Positions 25,001 through 38,288 of a stretch of DNA of 64,000 nt are shown one piece after another (within the stretch, counting starts at the first letter, position 1; each line of letters opens with the position of its first letter). The notes under the pieces were generated by a model. The model saw only the letters and a program-made list of their open reading frames with translations. It had not been told where the DNA came from and made no database searches. Where the stretch lies: assembly GCA_022829145.1 (NCBI GenBank), contig CM040753.1, positions 13,344,884 to 13,408,883 on the forward strand, written 5' to 3'. Position numbers and translations under genes: made by a program. This DNA is from Albula goreensis. Lineage: Eukaryota; Chordata; Actinopteri; Albuliformes; Albulidae.

Positions 25001-28000
25001 AGGGCTTTGAATGGTGGACCAAACGGAATTGCTGAGAGCTGTGCAAAACTTTTCACAACAAAAAATACCATTACAACAGCAAGTTTGCGCAAAGAGACTA
25101 TTAGCAACAATGAGGCGCCAGAATGCATGCTTCAAATAGCCCTGTGTCAATACCGTGGGGCTCGTCTGTCCGGGAGACTCCCAAGGCGGCCACAGCATTT
25201 AACAAGCTTTTAAACAGCAATTTTATAATCCCAGTTTATGGAGATGTTCACTAAGCGTCTCCCACTGCTGTCCACTCTGAGTTACATTTAAAGCATATGG
25301 AATACATACATATATTCATTTCTGCTTACTTGCATATCAGCTTGCATTAATCACACTGTGTGTGAGATGTTTATTTACTGTGTTTTTTAATGTAAAGACT
25401 TCAATGTTTTAAAGTTGTGGCGTACAGGGGCTTGATATATAAAGGACAGGTTTAACATTAGTTCGTTGACATTCATTATACATTAAATATCGTGCAAAAA
25501 AAAAAAAAATCCTTGACATACCATAGATATTTTCCTGTAGATTTTTTAGCCTATATAGTTCTGATGTCACTCATAAATACATTGTCATTGTACTAATAAA
25601 AAATTTCAAAGGGAGCCCTACTATGGATCTGTGATGACACAACAGAGATAGCCTCCTTTAAATGTTTTAAGCAAATCAAGCATGTCAAACATGCAAATAT
25701 TTACATGAGAGGAGGATGTTTAACGACTGAAATAAAAATGAGTGGTGTGGCTAGCTGTAGAACAAATTCTAGAAGGTGTTGTTGGAGACATGAGGAAGCA
25801 AAGGTCTGAATGTCTCCAGTATAGTGTTTCAGCAGTGTTTCTACAGCCAGTCCTTCCCACAGATTGATTGAATTGGCTTATGTGTCATTCATAATGTAAT
25901 TCCAATCATTTGTAAGCATTCTATGAAAGAATCCCCACACATATGAGCACTGCTCATGCAGTCGAATTTCCAACCACTGTTGCATATCGCAACAGAAACG
26001 CACATTTTTTAAAAGTGCAGGAGCCCCCGGGGCGAAAGGTACATTCAACAAGTATTTCAGGGATGAAAAACAGCAGGACAAGTATAACATGCAAGATTCC
26101 CTTGTGCCAGCAATCTTCCACCCACAGATAAAAAATCGAACAGACATGGCCAGATCTTCAGCAGGCATTTTTTTCTTTGTAGTCATAGCATAAACGATCC
26201 TTACGGACAGGTCTTTCGGGTTATTGTTTATAATTTTTTTCTTCTGAAAGAAGCCAGATGGTTTAGATTTGAATCTGAAAATTGTTGTTTTAGATGCACC
26301 ATAAAAGGCTGGATTCCAGGAAAGGGTGTTGCCTTCCCCCCTTCCCTCTCAATGCCCAGGGTCTGACCGTTAGCTGTCATCTCCATGAAGGCTAGCAATG
26401 AAACAAGCCTGAACCACCAAACTACTTTGCCCAGCTAAAGGGAAAAATGCAAGGTTTGTCCCCTACATTTGTTTTAACAACCTCTGAAGGAAATGAACAG
26501 CCTCCCTGAATCACCACAGTATAAATAGGCCAACAGCTAGAAGAACACGAAAAAAGAGAATAAAAATGACACTCACCATTGTAGGAATGTTTGATCCATG
26601 TGTCTGGAAAAGTACAGCAGCAGCTAAGTTAGTCTCCTGCCAGAGATCGCAGCGTTCCTGTGGAAAGGTGCTAGTATTTTCCACCCTGTTGCTGCTGAAT
26701 GGAGCCGGCAGTGGGAGTAGAGCTGAGTTGTAGTTTCCTGAGCTGTGAAAGCAGTGCTTGTGGCAGTCCCCCGAGCCACGCTCATTTGGTGTGAGTGGAG
26801 GAGGAGGAGGAGGAAGGGAGGAGGTGAAGCTTCAGGGGAAAGCTCTGCCCTCTTGCTTCCACCCTGTAGCCACAGACCATCATGTTTTCATTCTCACTAC
26901 ATGAGCGGGGGGTGGGGGAGGGGTGGAGGGGGGGGCTTCAGGAACAACTGTGCCTGAAAGACAAGCGCCAGCCCCAGAAATTTGTGTCATCTGAATCGTA
27001 TAAGCCCGCTGTAACCTCAAGGACAATACATGTAATTCAGCAACTCTCTGGCTTGATTACATTAGAGTGCAAATAGTAACCAATCTTTAGAAATATGTAC
27101 AAGGCCGAATATGTATGGCTGAGTGTTTTTATAGAGTGTGTCTTATGATCTGTGTATCTTGTTAGTGTGTATGTATGCAGGGTTCCATGGGAATGTCATT
27201 TTTTAAACCCTGCATAGTGCCTCTGTGTTAGCCTCCACTACATGGAAATTCAGCAGAGGATGAAGCTACTGAGAGCATGATTGCTCTGGGTAACAGTGAG
27301 AGAGTTGGAGGGGAGGCCAAGCCACAAAAACAAAATGGGGAAAAAAAGAAAGAGTAAGCGAGCACACAATTGCTGCAAACGAGTAAAGGAGCTAAACAAA
27401 TCAACAGTGTGGAAAAGCAGAACAGACACATGACTACCAGGAACACAGACGCTTGCAGCGGGGCTCATGAAAGATTCATCTGTCCCCTGAAGTTGTTATT
27501 TTTTGTGTGTGTGCCAACAAAAAAAACAAGCACATTTTTGAGTGAAGCAGACAGCAGACTACCTGACATGACAGCTGTGTGATGAACCCCCCTACAGAGA
27601 GGCACCGTCTGTGGCTGCACTCGGCTGCGTGATGGCCTCGTGATGTCACATAAAAATCAGGACCTCAAAACTCATGCAAATGTGCACATTAACAGGCCCT
27701 TTAAAGACAGGAAATGCTGGCTTTTCTTACACCCTGTTACAGCTGTCTTTCTGTTCCCCAATAATCCAGCTTTTAAAGTGATCCTTGTATCTCAGAATTA
27801 CCACATGAAATATGTGACCACATGAAATATGATCTTTTGAAATATGTTTTCATTTTTGCTCTGAATTCAAAACCATTTGAATTCCAAAAATCAGTGTATA
27901 TCTAGTATCTGCACACAGAAACTTTGTCTGAAAATTTAGTTTTTTCATGAGAATTTTTAAATGTAAACTATAACCACTAAGAATATCTTTTGGCCTTCTG

Positions 28001-31000
28001 ATGATGTCATACACTAATAAATAACTAATAAATAATGAATCATCAGAAGGCCAAATATGGGGGAAAGGAGAGAATATGATACAGCATTTGATACTGGCTC
28101 TTGTCACTGCTGTGAATTGCTTTAGTGCAAGCAATACTGGAGGAAGGGTATCAGAACAAATGTGTTTTATCTGTGAGGATCTCCACTGGCTTCTCCAGGA
28201 AGTAAGTAAAGGTTTTGGCTTCAGTTTCAAATAAAGATGAAAGCACAAATGTACCAGTTTTTCCCACACAAACGGGATATAGGAAATGAAAACATATGAA
28301 AATGTTTTTAACAGAGACATAATCAATAGAAATTAAAAAAAAATCCTGATGTAGATTCCAAACACAAAATTTAGCAGCAGTGTAAAAATAGCCCAAATTA
28401 ACTTAATTTGAAGTGAAAAGCTGAATTTACAGTAGAGGGCAGTGATTTGAATTTTATTGTCTTCAGCACAAAACAATTTTCTTGATGTTCTGTTTTGCAA
28501 CACTATCATCCATAATTTTTTATGACATACTATAATTTTCTTTGCAGACACATCATGAATGAGCTGGTTGAAACTGAAAGACTGTATGTGGAAGAGTTGC
28601 AAAGTATCATTGAGGTATTTCTTTTCCTTATCAGTTTTTTCATGACCAAGAGACATTTGAGAGAGTGTGAAACCAGATACCATAGATCTGCAGCATGTGA
28701 ATCTGCTTTGCTGCTGGACCGCACAAGAAAGCCTATTAACACTGATTTAATGCTACATAGCAGTTCTGGTTTCGGTTATAAACATCACGGGTCACAAGGG
28801 TAAAATACGTACTACAGCTAATTTCTTGAATTTAGTGGTGGTGAACTTAACATGCTGCAAGCCTGAAACACGCAGTTAATCAATCTTGTGATGATCTTCT
28901 GATGTATTTGCAGGATTGCAACTATGCCCATTGTTTTACAACATTGTTGTAACATTATGACAACATGTAAAAGGTGTGTAGACCAGGAGTGATACTGACA
29001 GTGAGCAGATAGCCTCAGCCAACTCGCTGACACAAAGTAAAGAGCTTTATCCTAGTGATTACAGTTTTGGGCGGAAGCTTTCGTTGAGTTGGCCTGATCA
29101 TGCAGGTTAATCTGGTAGCATGCCTCTCCTAAATATGATTAAGTTGCCCTTTGTCCCTATTGTCTGTTGTACTGAAATTTATCTCTGTTACAGGGATATG
29201 CCACAGAGCTTGACAACACTGAGCTAGCTCACCTAGTTCCAACAGCGCTTCAAAACAAAAAAGATGTGCTTTTTGGGAATCTCCCAGAAATATATGAATT
29301 TCACAACAGGTAAGAAATATTAATCCTGTTATGAAGGTTTATATATCTTGATCCATAAATTTAATGATCAGTACAGAAATTGTGTCTATTCTCCAAGGCA
29401 AGGCGGAATAAAATAGCCCCCCCATCCCCCCACCTCCCTGTGACTGTCTGCACTGAAGCGGATTTGTTTAACACATGCCTGACATCGTTGCTCAGGTTAC
29501 AGGAGTTAAAATGTAGAGGGACCGGTCTGTGCAGTCTGTGTGAGCCAGGCTGAACATACCCTGCCCCAGCCTGGCCCTGCAGATGCCCCAGGGGGCAAAA
29601 CTGCCCCACTGAGACACGGATTTGCTGTCATCCAGCCACAGGGGCTCATTCACTGGCCTAAGATCTGTCACTGCATCAGGCTGTGGAGTCACATGGTGAT
29701 GCACAGACACCACAAAGGCATACAGCAGGACCCAGAGAGGAGCATCTGACAGCATCTGTTCTTAGCCTGAGACACTTTCTGTCACACACACATACACAGA
29801 CAAACATGTGTGATATGCATACATTTAAACCACAAGTATGCTTCTATCTGTCCTTCTATCTGACAATCCGATTATTCCTCTCTGTCCCCTACCCAACTAT
29901 CCCCCTTATTAAACTACTCCTCTGTTTGAATATCAGTCTATTCCTGTATGTCTCTATCTGACTATCCCTCTATCCTTGTCTAACCTGCTTGGTCTGACTG
30001 AGTTCTTGAGCAGCTGTGTTTGCCAAGTGAGGAAATGTATCAGTCTGTCTGCACTTGCTTGTTTGGTGACTATGCATTACTGCATTTGTGGGAAACTGAC
30101 GGTTACACACACATTATTGTTTGTTACATCGTTATTTATGGGTGTGTTGGCAATAAGCCTACTTAACCTGTTTAATGTCAAGTCAATGAAATTCAAGAAA
30201 TATGAACACACAGCAAAAATATTCAGAAAGATAACAAACATCATGCAAATACACAGCCAACAAAGCTAACAAAACCACAACCAGCAAATTCTGAAATAGA
30301 GTTTATTTGTGATGCTTCTCTGTTATGTATAATTCTGCTGGTCTTTACTAAGAAAATTATAGTAATTATTTTGATTTAACCATATAATATCACCAGCCTG
30401 GCCAATGTAAATATTTAGAGCAAGCATTGCCTAGTTTTTTTTTTTTTTTTTTTAAATATATTTTCAGGTGAAGGTGACTTTCATGCTTTGTGTTTCTTTT
30501 ACTGCAGTTTAGTCTGGGTTTATTTGTGAAAAGGTGTACAGAGAACGAATAGATAATTAAGTTCATTCACATGGATTAGTTGTCATAAAAATGTGTTAGC
30601 TGATGGCCATCCACTAATTAAGTTTCACACTCAAGAATAAAGAAGAAGCTCAATATATCTGGTTTTACCCCTCCTGTAAGAAATGAGGCTTTTGTGAGGT
30701 ATCTTCTTTGATTTTTTTAATTTTTTACTCTGTCTATTTTACTATCTTAATAATATTAAAAACTGAAAATCAAGATAGTAAATAATGCTGTATACAAACA
30801 AGGCTTTTTCAGGGCAGGAAGGCAGGGAGTATGCTACCTACCTAAATAGGCTGATTTTATTTCAGCTACAGTGCTTCCCAAGAACTGGCACAGTTACCCG
30901 TCCCACAGACCCAGACACACCCTCTCTCGCATTCCCCTTTTACACTTTACTAGTGTAGTACAGCCTCATTTCTGTCCTTAGAAAGTATTTCATGGAAAAT

Positions 31001-34000
31001 CAAGTATTCATGATTTGGGCTGAGAGGAGACTTTACTCATGCACTTAACCACAGCTGGTTTTTCAAGTTGACTGTTTCCTCGGAACGAAATTGTGTAAAT
31101 GACCCACAGCTACTGTCGAAACTGCTGAGTGCTGGTTAAGTCTTGCCAGTGTGCACTGTAAACACAACCTGCATGAGGCACAACCCAGGTAATTCCTTTT
31201 GTGCCAAAGCTGAGCCATGTCAGACCTGGGACTCGACCATGTGCCTGAACAGAGTCTCAGACCCGGGTTGTTTAACATGGGTTAACCCATTTACATCAGC
31301 AGCAGACCCATTTTTTGTGGGTTTTTACATCCGTGTACAAGAGCTATCGGACAGGATCTCTCTGCATACTTTCTGTATCTGCCTCTTTCTCAAATACACA
31401 CTGTGAATCACTAATTTAAAGAGCAGAAAGCATGTATCTTTTACTACTGTGAATATGTCAACTTGCTTCACTGTATTTTTTTACGGAACATTGTTATCCA
31501 TGGGAAGCATTGAAAAGTCTGTGTACTCCTTTTGACTTTTGGCTCTGGTGTTTTTTTAAGGACGTTTCTGAAGGAGCTTGAGAACTGTGTAGAGAAGCCA
31601 GAGTTGATTGGAACGTGCTTTCTGAAGCGGGTAAGTAGACTGTGTGTGACTCATTGGCCTGAGTGGAGGAAGAGCAGAGGATGTCAGAGAAAAGCAGATG
31701 GGGAGTGTGACTGTGTCATGTGTGTCCTCCCTCTTTCTCCTCCAGAAAGAGGACCTGCAGATCTATGAGAAGTACTGCCAAAACAAGCCCCGGTCAGAGG
31801 CCCTGTGGAGGCAGTGTGGGGACTGTGCTTTCTTCCAGGTGAGTCCTCTTGTCTGGACACCAATAACAATACCAGTACAAATAAGAACAAGGTTGGAAAT
31901 GTCTACAATTTACAATTTGCCATTTACACTTTTCCAGCCAAAATAAAAATTATGAGGAAAAAAATCACAGGAACAACAACTGTAAAGTAATGCCATGGTG
32001 AATTGTGATTTGCACCTAAGGAATGTGCCAAAAAAGGGAAAGAAAACTTAGTATAGAGATCAGTGTTTGGAGAGTTTTTTTAATCAGTGTTTAGGCAAGG
32101 TTTCAACTCAAGAGGTGGGTGTTTAGTCTCTTGCAGAAAAGGACTAGGGATTCTGCAAGAGTCATGGAGAAGGGACAGCTAGCTGGTAAGAGGAGGGTGA
32201 GCAGAGAGATCTTGCCGAAACTCAAAAATCCATCAAGAGAGTATAATCTTGGGCAGCTGCTGCTGTGTTTGTTTAAAAATGTGGAGTCAATTTCACCCAA
32301 GTAGAATGTCAGTAGCATAGCTGCAGTGGTTGCATTCTATAATGTAACAAAATGAACTTTCCCTAAGCCAGATATAACACAAACATGGGTTTACGTGGGT
32401 TTATTACTATTCCAAATAATATGGTCTTTTTTTGTCCTTGTGGTAGGAGTGTCAGAAGAAGCTGGACCACAAGCTCTCTTTGGATGCTTACCTCCTGAAG
32501 CCTGTGCAGAGAATCACTAAGTATCAGCTCATGCTGAAGGTAGATCCACATTTCATGCCTTAAAAAAGGGAGAGGCTTTTTCCTCACAGTTCTTCTTGTC
32601 ATGTGTGATCGTGTTTTCTAAGTGTGCTCAGTGCTACTACTTTTGATATTGCTTTGGAAGAGAATGAATAAGCTCATGTTCCCCTCTGACACATGTGTCT
32701 TCAGCTGCTACTTTTTTCACAACTAATTTCACATGTTGGCCTTTCTAGACAAGAGTATGAGGTGCACACATGTGCTCAGCTTGGACCAGGTGGACATTCC
32801 CACCGACTGCATCCTTGCCTCCCTCCACTGGGTGGCACTACAGCTCCCAGCTGCAGTCGACACTGCCACTGTTCAGATTAAGTACCAGACCAATGTGCCC
32901 ATCCGCACACTGAAGCCTTAACATGAGAGGCCTACATGAATGATTTACACAGTAGCCCACCCGAAAGTAATTTAATTGCAAGCATTCTTTGATGACATCA
33001 CCTGTGGAGGTAGAAACACAGTCCAGAGGGTCCGTTCGGGTTCTGAGCAAGACTGCACCGAGGAGTAGACAAGTGAGCAAACACCATTAATGCTTATCGA
33101 GGACACCTCAATTACCATCCCACTGGCCAACAGTAATGCTTTCACCTCTTCTGCCCCAATTTGTAAGGTGGACATTAATGGGCCATCCAGTGGACATCTC
33201 TCTAGCTCTAAAATCAAATGCCTCCATTGTTGTGCTGCTGAAAGGCGCTCAGGCTCCATGAGCTGCCTACTCCCCGTTACTGAGCTGACAGCCAGACATT
33301 ACAATCACAGTGCAAACTGATCCAGGGGTGTGAAACTAGGATAAATACACTTCACCATTATCTCACTGCATACATTTTAAAACACTTTCAATTTGAATTC
33401 TGCGCTCACTCTCAGCATTCAGTAATGCTCTGTGATGGGTACAGCATGCACACACACAGGCACACACACACATTTTAAAATATCACTGCAGCTCACTGCA
33501 AGAAGTAGTGTTTTTGTCCCAGGAAAAGGTGATAGCTTGTCCTTGTATTATTGTAAGGGCTCATAACAGTATTGTCAATCAATCAGCCTTAATGTTTGCA
33601 TGGTGCTTTTTACTAATAACACAAAGTGTCACACAGTGTGTCACAATTGGCCTAGTGACTCCTGTGGTTATCATTCCATGATGTCATTATGATATAGATT
33701 TGCATTATATTACACAGGTGTTAATTAAAAAAATAGAGAGGTTAAAAAAAAACTTGATTAAAAGAGTACTGGTTACCATACGATATGGAGAAGGTCATTC
33801 AAAGGTCAGTAGACGTTTAAGTGGAAGCTTGTTTAATTTCTTTTTTTATTTTATATTTATTTGCAGGCTAACTTACAGTTAACAGCAAGACAGAGAAAAA
33901 TAAAATACATGAAAATGAATTTCAAAGACTAAAAAATTCTTCTGCAATGTAGTGAACATTTTTGCCCTGTGGTTAACTCACTTAGTCACACATTGCACAT

Positions 34001-37000
34001 GAATTTGAGAAGTGATAAGTATGAAGGAAAGATTATGTGTTTATGTAATTCATACAAAATGACAGTTAGAGTTGCACCTGACCTCTGTTGCTCATATTAT
34101 TTGAATAATATTTAATGCAGAGAATATGAGACGAAAGACTGTATAAGATGTTAATAGTCATGATTAACTGAATATGAAATGGAATTAGTAAGTGACCACA
34201 AATAAATGTATGTTATGTATTGTTTCCCAATTGATAGGCCACTTGATTAGTGTTCCCTCCACACTTAGCTTTCAGTAATGCCTGCTACATTTGTCTTGCA
34301 CTCCTGCGGTACTGACAGAATTTCCCAGGGTTGATAGCTTTGCAGAAGTACATGCCATAATACTTTATTACTGTAGCCATTTTGAGAGCTTGAAAGACTA
34401 TTCTGGTCTCGGTCCTGCTGTGGATTTAACCAGGACCAATCTTGGTCTTGTCTTGGCTGTTTTGACTACACCTGTGGTGCAAATCCTGTAGGCCCGGCTA
34501 GCACAGAGTAGGGTTTACTTTTTTCCTCAGTGTTTGCACACATTTAGTGTGGATGCTTTAGTTTTAATACATAGTATATGCTATGAAAATGTCTAGGACA
34601 GGATCAAATATTCACTTGACAGAATGTCACTGTGTGAGTTCTGCATTTCCTGTGATTATAAAACACTAAATTTGGCCTGGTTTAACCCATGACCCCCATG
34701 ACCTTTCCACTATTCAATAGCTCTAGCATGCATGTAACCCCCAAGTGTACCTTGTGCTGAGAGACATCCCCCTAACTGGAGCTCTTGTCTTGCGGTAACA
34801 CTCAAACGAGCATTAGTATCTCATCAGGAATCCTTTGGCTGAGTGAGAGGGTGAATAAAAGAGCTTTGATTTCAGTGTCACTCATGAGTGACAGCCATCG
34901 GTGTGAAACTATGACCTAACAGGTGTAAAACTCTGCACCTCCCCTGGGAAGGCCAGATTTTAGCTGCCTGGACACTGGGGATGGGGCACAGTCTGATAGA
35001 GATCTTTAGAAAGTGAGCATAGTTTGCTTTGCCTGTTTCTATACCACCCCCTTGTGGCATGATATGGGAAGCTTCCCCCCCATGCACACAACAGATTTCA
35101 AGACTGATTTTAAATGATGAAGAGCACAGACTATTGCAGTGTTTTTCTTTTCTGTATAAATTGATACGCAGCTCAGGTTTCCCTCTCTACTTTGCCCCCT
35201 TCTGGCCTGGCCAGACACAACACAATATTTCCCAGAGACTTTTGCATTTTTTCAACATGATCCACTGTATCCCCTGCACTGTTCCCACGCTCTGTCAGTA
35301 GCTGCTGAATAATTTGCTTGTAAGCAAAGTTATGTAAAGCCAGCAGAAACACACTGAATCTCACTGCAGAATTTGATACATATTGAATAATCGCAGGATG
35401 GTGGGGTTCCTTCACTGAAAACACTGTGTAAAAGAATGTCTGATTGTATACATAGTTGCATCATATGAAGGTGTCCTCGCAAATATGTATGTCACGTCAA
35501 TGAAATGTGTGTGTGTGTGTGTGTGTCTGTCTCTCTGTGTGTGTATTTGCATGTTAGGGTCTCGGTTGATTCAGTTGGGTCAATTTCAGTTCAATTAATC
35601 AATCAGTTTCAATTGATTTACTCACCTGACTACATTGAAACACTATGGAGCCCAATTTGTCCTCTAATACTCATAGGTAGAGTACACATGCATACTTTTT
35701 TCCTTTCTGCTTATCTCTCAGGAGATGCTGAAATGCAGTAAGAACTCGGAGGGCACAGCTGAGCTGGAGGAGGCTCTGGCCAGCATGCTCGACATCATAA
35801 AGTCGGTGAACGACTCCATGCATCAGATTGCCATTACAGGGTTTGAGGTACGTACTGTTAACATTTTTGTGTGCCCTGCTGCTGCAGGCACAAACTTATG
35901 AAACCAGAGAACTGGTATTGGTCCAGAACAGAACCTTTTGTGATCTGTTAAGTAGTCCCATTAGGCAAAAGCATTAGCCTTTATTTTTGCCCCTTTATTA
36001 CCAATATCACACTGTCTTTGAGAGACTTTATAGCTTTAAAAGTGTGAAAGTAATTAGAATTTGATGTATGTAGTGACTGATTGGTTCCAGGAGAAATGTT
36101 AAATATTTTAAATGTAGTCCTGTTGTAGATCTGGTTTATATGGAACAGTTGTTAATGGTGCTAGCTGTGAACTGTAGCACAGGAACAGTACAAAACAACC
36201 TCTCTGTGTAGCACGTCTGGATGGGGGAGATGCAGTCTGTAAGTTTCATTTCTCTGCAGTGATTGAGTCTTACCAAATAATGATATGAATAAGTAAATAG
36301 ATGGAAAAGTAAGTTGATAGATGGATAAATTGGGACCTTGACTGAGGAGTCATTTACTAGTTTATGAGTAGAAATTTTGGCTACTGCTGGTAACAGGATG
36401 GAGCTTATTTTTAGAATAAACATAGCAAAGAATAGAACAGACAGTGGAAAATTTTGTTTGGCTTCACCAAACATAAACATTGAGGGTCCTTACATATATT
36501 AAACAGCATCCCCTTTAAAATACCATGGTGCAACATATAAAGTAGACTTATAAGTCAGAGATTACCTTTCCAACAAAATTCCTCACTTGAACTGGTTTGG
36601 TAAAATATGCAGCAGAATAAATGGAGCGGCATGTAAAAATGTCATCTAACTCTGGTCAAGGATTTCAAGCAAATAATAAAAATGTGCAGAGAGGGAGGTT
36701 TGATTTGCGCTGGTATGTCACCAGGGAAGCCTGCATGATCTGGGGAAGCTGCTGATGCAGGGATCTTTCAATGTGTGGACGGACCACAAGAGAGGCCACA
36801 GTAAGGTGAAGGACCTGGCCCGCTTCAAACCCATGCAGAGACACCTCTTCCTTTATAACAAGATGCTGCTATTCTGCAAAAAACGTGAGGAGACATCGGA
36901 CGGGCACGAGAAGTCCCCCTCCTACAGCTTCAAGCATTCACTCAAGGTAAAGTTCAGGTGACACCTCACACAGCCACCCACCGTGAGATGCTCTTGTAGT

Positions 37001-38191
37001 GCATATAGCAGACCAAAAATGTGTTCCCATGCCATAACTTCCTGTTTCAAGTCCCTGAATGGATTTAAAAGTGCTTTTTATCAAGATGAAATATCCTTCT
37101 TCTAAACATTCAGTACGATCTTTGAAAAAGAGAGGAAGGATCAAGTAAAATACTATACACATAATACTTAGCTACTCACTTAAAGGTTATGACAATGGAA
37201 TTGTTTATCTTTGGATGTTAAAAAACAGTAATGATAAAACTAAAGCTCTAAGCGAGGTGGGAAGCTTTGTTAAATGAAAGAGGCTTTGTTTTCTTAAGGA
37301 AAACTTTGGTGAGCAGTTTTAGAGTTTTAGCTCAGCACTGCACATTCTATAAGTGTAGCGATGCGTTCACAGTAATAAAGACTGGCAGTCAACCTGAAAA
37401 ACAACACATATCAACAAATAAAAGCACTCTTCCATTTTAACCTCTGACAGGTTATCTTGAATTCAGTTCCTGTCTCCACTTGGCAGAACTTGTAACAGAA
37501 TTAAAGCCGTTAAAAACATAATCAAAGAGGTACAAGGGTTGTGTCAGCTTTTTAAATGAAATTCCACCACAAAAGGGAAAGCTTCATCAACTTGGAGAAG
37601 TTCAAATTCACTTAAAAGCCTGCTTGATCTATTGTGGAAAATATTTGTTTTCGAGATGCAAGAACTTCAATGTCTCTTCTTCCCTAGATGAGTGCAGTTG
37701 GAATTACTGAGAATGTAAAAGGTGACATTAAAAAGTTTGAGGTGTGGTACAACGGAAGAGAGGAAGTCTACATTATTCAGGTAGGACTGCTCAACCTGAC
37801 ACACAAAATATAAACTAACAATAAAATATTGCAATCTGTACTACAGGTTGTTTTTCAAATGAATTAAGTCACATGCAATAATCATAATTAATCTTTTTCT
37901 CTTGATGATTGTACTATGTATGTATTTAATGGCTTGTACCATTACATGATTATACTTGGTGTCTTAGTGCTTTAGCAGTAATTGTTACTTCCTACCATTG
38001 GCCACTGTGTGGCAGTGTTGGTTTTTGGGAAGTCAGTGCCTGGTCTGGCCATGGTGCAGAAAATGCTGTTGCTGTTGCTGTGCTCAGTGCACCTCAAGCA
38101 ATTTACAACTGATCTGGGATAAAGTCAGTAATCTGTACACGCAGAAATGTATGTGAAAAGAGAAAAGACTGACCGGGATGTGTGTGTTTGT

Positions 38192-38288
<97 letters not shown>

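Larger units (their letters stand above)
16909..28547 (+). other. mcf2l2: 11.6 kb mcf2l2 intron hosting b3gnt5
   Basis: This is the largest intron of mcf2l2. Besides b3gnt5 (- strand) it holds a complete non-autonomous hAT-like element (18965-19724), a 39-bp tandem array (23869-24055), a G-rich block (26907-26935) and a 16-bp inverted repeat (27989-28055). I recognise no other gene in it. Confidence 0.85.

Noticed and set aside
27850-28326. 158-residue - strand frame upstream of b3gnt5
   Set aside because: AT-rich and hydrophobic by composition. It includes one arm of the inverted repeat. No splice link to b3gnt5.
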